DNA of 64,000 bases from Aphidius gifuensis (taxonomy: Eukaryota > Arthropoda > Insecta > Hymenoptera > Braconidae): NCBI RefSeq assembly GCF_014905175.1, contig NC_057791.1, positions 1,984,001 to 2,048,000 of the forward strand. Direction: 5' to 3'. Positions 58,086-64,000 of this stretch are shown here, one piece after another (positions within the stretch are counted from its first letter, which is position 1; every line of letters begins with the position of its first letter). Made by a program: the position numbers and the translations under genes. The notes under the pieces are model-generated. The model saw only the letters and a list, made by a program, of their open reading frames with translations, was not told the origin of the DNA and made no database searches.

Positions 58086-58444
58086 ATAATAATAATTAAT
58101 AATTATACTTAATTGTATACCTATAATTATTATTTTTACTCATTTAAAAAAAATAATAATAATTGTTATTGATTATTCATTTGTTTATTTATATTATAAT
58201 ATTTTTTTTTTTATATATATAATTATTACATGATAATTTGAGATGTAATTAACTGAATGTAATTATAATAACTAAATTCAGTATAAATAAATTATAATTT
58301 ATTCATAATTATTAATTAATTATATTATTTTTAATTTATTTTTAATTTATTTTAAATTGAATTAAATTACAAATTTCTACTTATCGACAAATAATAGTCG
58401 GTAATTTTTCAGCTAGATGGCGCGATAAATTTTTTCTGAAATCC
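58086..58444. other. AT-rich spacer between divergent transcription units
   Basis: About 360 bases of A/T-rich DNA between the upstream repeat of the - strand Cys-rich gene and the promoter of the + strand transcript. Nothing further seen. Confidence 0.5.
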
Positions 58445-58454
58445 AAAATGGCCG
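58445..58454 (+). promoter_or_regulatory. AAAATGGCCG promoter motif
   Basis: AAAATGGCCG, extended by CGCC, is followed about 25 bases later by GTTCAGTGTCGTGAC, an initiator-type TCAGT. There is no TATA box. An identical 10-mer lies at 60911, upstream of TRNT1. Confidence 0.45.
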
Positions 58455-58479
58455 CGCCTTTGTTAGAGAGAGAACTTGT

Positions 58480-60549
58480 GTCGTTCAGTGTCGTGACTTT
58501 TTACACTTATTTTTGCAATAATAATTGTTAAACAATTATAAATTGTTAATAAATCGGTTAATTAATCTATTCTGAACAAAATGTGATATAAATTATTGTA
58601 AAGTTTTGTAAATTTTGACCAATAATAATGGACATGTCAATGGCGTTGAAGCTGACAAAGGCAGCTATTAATTTGTTAAATAATGGACAAATGGTATGTA
58701 AATATTATGTTTTTTCATTGTTATTAATTATTTAGAGCATAAACAAACATAATTACGTAATTTTTATCAATAATTTTGACAAATTAAAATTATCAATTTG
58801 AGGTTAGGTTGTCATTTTTTACAAAGACAAAGATATTATTAATTTATTTATAAATAATTATAAATTTTTATTATTTATAGCATTGTTGTAGCATCCTTAG
58901 TGTATAACAATCGTTTTTTTATTAATAATAATCAAAAAAATGTGAAGTATTTCAATATTAATTTTCCATTGTCTGAGGTCTTTGTCAGTTTTTATTGTCA
59001 GTGTTTAGTATCAATTTATTGACTTTACAACTTAATTTTTTATTGTTGTTTTGTTTAATTATTGCTTATTTATCGATTTTTTATAAATTTACTATTTATT
59101 TATTTGTTTAATTATCTTTTATTTATTTATTTAATAATGTCACTTTCATTTACTCTTTTTTTGTTGATAATAATTACTCCAATTTGACAAACATTTATAA
59201 CATAATGTTTATTTTATATTTTTATTGTTTACAGATATATAACAACAAGTGTGGCTAAAATATTTGATGTGCTTATGCAATTAATTCAAGAACTTAATTA
59301 AAAATGGGACTGAATAAATGACTAAATTGGTTTGTCATTGGTGCCAAGATCATTTTAGAGTCTAGTGAGTTGATTTATTTCTTTTTTTATAATTGAAAGT
59401 ATTTATCCAATAATAATTTGATAATTTATTGTTACAGTTGCATCAAATTATGTAATATCAGATTGACATAATAAAAAAAGGAGAATATATGAAGCAAAAA
59501 AGAGACTAATTGCTATATTTACAACAATCAAGACTGCTTGAATGCTAAAATACAACATGAACAATACCAAGCAAATGATTGTAGTGTTAACGGTGTAATT
59601 AGTTACATCGTTGATCTAAGTTTGTGTTACGAAGTGCTTTAAAAATTAATCAAATTGTTTATAAACTATTTGACAATTTAACAATCATCAAATACTGGTA
59701 CACTACAAAATAAAAAGCATGAAGACCAAGTACATGATATGCTTATGCTTCAACAATGATGAGTCCTTGATAATGAAAAATTATTACTCAATTATTTACA
59801 TTGGCATGTGCAATTTAATTCAACAAGTGTCAAGTTTAAATGAAATCCAACACATCATGAGTTATTTGATGTGATTTTATCATCAAATTTCTATTACTCA
59901 ATATTTCTATTACTAAAAAAAATCACAGTGTGTTGATGTTATTGATTTAATGCTGTGCCTAATGTACTATTACTGTGGGTAAACATATACATGTGTAGTT
60001 TGGTAAGCAGCTGTTGTTGTTCACAACAAAACAACGTGTTGCTCTAGAGTTTCAAGAATCTCCTGCCTCTACCAAAAAGTATGCATGGCATATCATCTAG
60101 TCGAGTCGTAGTCGAGTCGAGCTTGATAAATCATTTTCAAGTATCAATAAACTATTTAAAAATATATTTATACAAATTAAATAGTTTATTATCAATAAGA
60201 CAATCAAAATGAAGTGTTAAAAACAATTCAATTTCATTCAGTTAACATGAAAAAAGATAAACAAAACTGAACTAATTTATAAACTGTTAATTTTATGATA
60301 GATTTCTTCTGTTATAAGTGTTATAAAAGTGGTGATATTGATGGTATATAAAGGTGATGTTAAAAAGTGTTTTTGTGAAAAAGTTATAGTGAAAAGTGTA
60401 GTGATTGTTTTGTGAAAGTGTAGTGCAAGTTTTAGCTTGGCTATGATCATTGAACCTGTTCATCAGATTGAATCATCACATTCTCTAGTCTTCATGGATT
60501 GCAGTATCCTTTGATGATCAGCATGGGAAGATGAACATCCACTAGAAAG
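58480..60549 (+). ncRNA. Spliced transcript with little coding capacity (possible lncRNA or gene start)
   Basis: Exon structure inferred from strong splice signals: exon 1 from about 58480 to 58693 (donor ATG|GTATGT), exon 2 59235-59364 (acceptor TTTACAG, donor GTGAGT) and exon 3 59438-60549 (acceptor GTTACAG, donor AAAG|GTAGG). Exon 1 holds an open frame from 58628 (MDMSMALKLTKAAINLLNNG, then QM) that after splicing ends seven residues into exon 2, for about 29 residues in all. Exons 2 and 3 are closed by stops in all frames. It is either a lncRNA with a micropeptide, or the 5' end of a larger gene whose remaining exons lie beyond the window with TRNT1 in an intron. No family is recognised. 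Confidence 0.4.
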
Positions 60550-61110
60550 GTAGGATTTTATTCAACTTAATTAATAATTTCATATGTTTCATTGTTTATT
60601 TAATGATCTAATTGATATTTATATTATTTAAAACTCCTTGATATATGTATCTAAAAAACCCCTCAATTAGTTAATTTTTTATTAAATGCGTCATCAAAAT
60701 TTGCTGCTTAAAGCGCAAATGTTTAATTTTTTTTGTACCGCTTAATAACTTGTTGTGTAAAAATTTAGTGCGTGTTAAAAAATAGTTTTTTATTTATTTT
60801 TTCTCCGGTAAGTATAAATATTTAATATTATTATATATTTTTATGATGGTTTATTCAAATTTAAATTGAGATCGATAACGTAGAAATTTAACAGGATTAT
60901 GTGTAAAAGAAAAATGGCCGAAAGAAGGAGAGTGAGAGAAAGAGATCAGAGAAACCACGTTGCTGACAGCTGCATTGTAATTGCATAATTGCATATAATA
61001 AATAATTTATCAATGTTCCAGCATGATGTACTACTAAGTCGTAATTTATTAAATTTTAATACAAGTGCTGTTAACAAGACAAAAAATTTAATAAATAATT
61101 AAAAATAGTC
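60550..61110. other. TRNT1 5' flank
   Basis: A strong donor CCG|GTAAGT at about 60809 and an acceptor ATTTAACAG at 60894 suggest non-coding exons of TRNT1 or of the preceding transcript. The AAAATGGCCG motif lies at 60911-60920. A short upstream frame (MAERRRVRERDQRNHVADSC...) starts inside that motif at 60914. Confidence 0.4.
60911..60920 (+). promoter_or_regulatory. AAAATGGCCG promoter motif upstream of TRNT1
   Basis: Identical to the motif at 58445 and related to AAAATGGCGA at 2073. It lies 200 bases before the TRNT1 start, in a G/A-rich patch (60900-60990) that stands out from the AT-rich flanks. No TATA box is seen. Confidence 0.4.
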
Positions 61111-62686
61111 ATGCTAATAATACCCCTAATTGTAAAAACAATTAAATCATTTTCTCGTCAACTTCAAACTCAGGTAAATTTATTATTTTATAATTATTAA
61201 GCATGATTCTTTTTTGAGGTTATAATATATAATTTTAAAAAAAATTTTTCAATTGTTTAATAATTTATGTTTTATTATAGACAGGCATAAAAAACGTTAA
61301 AGATAATTTAAAGTGGCAAAGAATAAAAAATATGCAAGAAAAAATGCCAAAATCAAGAGATAATCCAGTGATAACAAAATTAAATAGTCCAGAATTTCGT
61401 TCAATATTTACTCCAGAATTAGAAATATTAACAAAGTTATTTAAAAAAAATAATTATGAGTTACGTGTTGCTGGTGGTGCTGTACGTGATATATTAATGG
61501 AAAAAATACCTCATGATCTTGATTTTGCAACAAGTGCAACACCAGATGAAATGAAAATAATGTTTAATAATGAAGAAATAAGAATGTTAAATACAAAAGG
61601 TGAAAAACATGGTACAATAACTGCTAGAATAAATGATAAAGAAAATTTTGAAGTAACAACATTAAGAATTGATGTTGTAACTGATGGTAGACATGCTGAT
61701 ATTGAATTTACAACTGATTGGAAACTTGATGCAAATAGAAGAGATTTAACAATAAATTCAATGTTTTTAGATTTTGATGGTAATGTTTATGATTATTTTT
61801 ATGGTTTTGATGATTTAAAAAATAAACGTGTTGCATTTGTTGGTGATGCTGCAACTCGTATTTGTGAAGATTATCTAAGAATATTAAGGTAAATTATTGT
61901 TGATTAAAAGCATTTAATTTCGTTAATATTTTTTGAATAATTATTGATTTTTTTGTGTCTAGATACTTTCGGTTTTATGGAAGAATATCTGATGTTGTTG
62001 ATAATCATGAGGATGATACAATAAAAGCTATTAAAGATAATGTTAATGGTCTTGAGCGTGTATCTGGTGAACGTATATGGAGTGAATGGAGTAAAATACT
62101 TGATGGTAAATTTGGAGATGAATTGACAATTAAAATGTTGGAATGTGGTGTTGGTAAATACATTGGACTACCAGATAATCCAAATATTGAAAATTTTAAA
62201 TTACAATGTAATAATGCAAAATTAAAAGGTATTAAATTACATCCAGTTACAATGGTATCATCATTACTTAATAATGAAGATGATGTATTGCAATTACATA
62301 ATAGACTTCATTGGTCATCTTATAATCGTGAACTTGCAATATTTATGATTGTTCATAGAGAACAAAAAATAACAACTGATCCATTAAAACCATATCAGTA
62401 TATTGTATTAACAACTAGTGGAAAAGTACAAAATATACGTGAATATATTGTTGAAATATTTAAATACAAAGGAATGCCAGAACTTGCTGAAGAATTTAAA
62501 AATTGGCAACAACCTAAAATTCCAATTAATGGTAATGATCTTAAAACACAATTAACACATCCAAAAATTATGGGTAAAGTTATTAGTGGATTAAAAAAAA
62601 TATGGATTGATAGTGATTTTAAAATGACAAAAGATGATTTATTAAAACATATTCCTACTGTTATTGAAAATTTAAAAAAAAAATGA
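61111..62686 (+). CDS. TRNT1: CCA tRNA nucleotidyltransferase (TRNT1)
   Basis: This enzyme adds the 3'-terminal CCA to tRNAs in the mitochondrion, nucleus and cytosol without a nucleic-acid template (class II CCA-adding enzyme). Three exons join in frame: 61111-61173, 61281-61888 and 61963-62686, giving 464 residues. Seen: the nucleotidyltransferase head with RVAGGAVRD (residues 83-91) and the metal-binding DxD in HDLDFAT (about 99-105); the flexible-loop strand; the nucleotide-recognition part with RRDLTINSMFLDFDG; the RILRYFRFYGRI motif, spliced across intron 2; and ERIWSEWSKIL, then the helical body and tail. Exon 1 (MLIIPLIVKTIKSFSRQLQT) is hydrophobic and basic without acids, a good mitochondrial presequence. 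The in-frame Met at 61332 could start a cytosolic form. Length is usual for the family. Confidence 0.95.
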
Positions 62687-64000
62687 AATTTTATATATTA
62701 TTTTTTTGTTCAAATTGTAACGATACATTTGTAATTTAATATATATTTTTTTCATTTATTTAATTTTTTTTTTATTGGAGTTTTTTTGATTGTTAATCAT
62801 CACACAAATTCCAATTCCTATCAGGTCCAAGTTAATCTTAATTTTAATGAAGATGATCAATATTGTCAAACGTTTTATTCTGAGAAAGTTTAATTTTTTA
62901 ATTTTAATAAAGAGGTATTTATTATTGTAGAATATTATCAAGTCAATTTAATAGTTATGTAGACTTTACTGATGATTGAATTGAATAGAAAAAAAGTAAA
63001 ATTAAAGCTGTTGAGTTAGTTGAATTTTTGATTTCCACCTCGTTGATCGTACTGCAATAAAATTGGTCAGCACACCAAAGTCGTTAATCCCCCACAGCAA
63101 TGCTGAGTAATCTAGCGTAAAAAATAAAATAAAGAATAGAATTTTTCAACGAGTAGGCAGTTTTTTTTTTTGCTAGTGAATTTAAATATACTACAGGGAT
63201 TTTATTTATTTATTTATGAAGATAAAATATTTAAAATATAAATTATTGATTGTTATTAAAGAATGATAAATAATTTATAAATTTCATAATTAAAATTATT
63301 CAAGTAACAGTTTATTAATATGGAAATTATGGAAAATATAAAAAGGGAATATAAACAAGAATTTTAAATCGTTATTCAAGTTAATATTGAATTTTATTTT
63401 AATTTTTAATATCGTCAACTTCTGTCGCTTTGTCTGGCTATTTGATAAGTGCCAAATCACCATAATACCATCTGGATAAGAACAGCTTGACTTTTATTTT
63501 ATATTTTACGGAGTTTTTTTTTTTTAAATTATTAACTTGAGTAGTAAAAATAGAGAAAAAATTTTATGGATAATATTAAATGACTCGGAATGTCTAGACT
63601 ATAATATTAATTTTAATTTTTGGATTTTTGGATATAAAAAAATATTTAAAACATAAAATTTATTATTAAATTAGATTGTTCAATTTATTGACACAAAAAA
63701 AAAATCATTTTACATTTAAAAAAAAAATTATTAGATTATTATAAGATATATTTATGAAAAATGGTAAATACAATTTTAGAAAAAAATTAATTTTAAATTT
63801 GTTATTTCTTTAAATTTGGACTTAAAAAAAATAGACAAAAAATACAATGGAAAATACAAAATTCGCAGTCATTTAAAATAAAAATACAAACAAATAAATT
63901 AAAATATTATTTTCAAATAGAAAAATTGAAATTAAAATTACACATTTACAATTAGAAGAAAAAAAAATATTTAATAAAAAAAATCATTCATACATGAAGT
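62687..64000. other. TRNT1 3' flank with weak minus-strand exon signals
   Basis: AT-rich, with two less biased patches, at about 63030-63120 and 63420-63490. On the - strand the second patch shows an acceptor (TTCTTATCCAG) followed by a 34-base open piece to a TAG (63471 down to 63438, WYYGDLALIK). The first patch has TTTTATTGCAG at about 63051. They may be terminal exons of a gene entering from the right, or nothing. No family is recognised. Confidence 0.25.

Noticed and set aside
1..64000. Complete transposons, retroelements, viral insertions, CRISPR arrays
   Set aside because: No transposase, reverse transcriptase or viral frame, no long terminal repeats and no spacer-repeat array are visible; only short candidate fragments are listed.

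Overview
This is a piece of a very AT-rich animal nuclear genome with short GT-AG introns, and almost certainly an insect. The evidence is an RR-2 cuticle protein, a second cuticular protein with two chitin-binding-like domains, an inotocin (arthropod vasopressin/oxytocin-like) precursor, an Oamb-type octopamine receptor and many short introns (about 47 to 80 bases). The extreme A/T bias with long A and T runs, together with a retained inotocin gene, would fit a hymenopteran such as a parasitoid wasp. That last step is inference. I see no tRNA, rRNA, CRISPR array, complete transposon or viral gene.

Left gene-dense block (2.3-16.1 kb, all + strand): URB2 (60S ribosome biogenesis), ZCCHC4 (28S rRNA m6A methyltransferase), inotocin precursor, an RR-2 cuticle protein, HTRA2/Omi (mitochondrial serine protease) and a double-domain cuticular protein. 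URB2 and ZCCHC4 are adjacent and act in the same process. The inotocin gene and both cuticle genes have clear TATA boxes, whereas URB2, ZCCHC4 and HTRA2 do not, as expected for regulated versus housekeeping genes. An unrecognised possible two-exon gene lies on the - strand near 13 kb.

Centre (18.4-24.4 kb, - strand): a complete nine-exon coding region for an alpha1-type octopamine receptor (Oamb). It is followed by about 26.7 kb (24.4-51.1 kb) in which I recognise no protein-coding gene. That stretch probably holds 5' non-coding exons, introns and regulatory DNA. It contains a few GC-richer islands, hairpins, and alternating pyrimidine-rich and purine-rich tracts.

Right block (51.1-62.7 kb): ZC4H2 and an unrecognised SR-rich nuclear protein, both on the - strand; a regulatory-looking GC-rich island with nuclear-receptor half-sites; a small secreted ten-cysteine peptide gene (- strand) flanked by two copies of a direct repeat that includes its promoter; a spliced + strand transcript with little coding capacity; and TRNT1, the CCA-adding enzyme (+ strand). 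The last 1.3 kb has only weak hints of - strand exons.

All exon joins below were derived by reading splice sites and checking frame by hand. No RNA evidence or database search was available.
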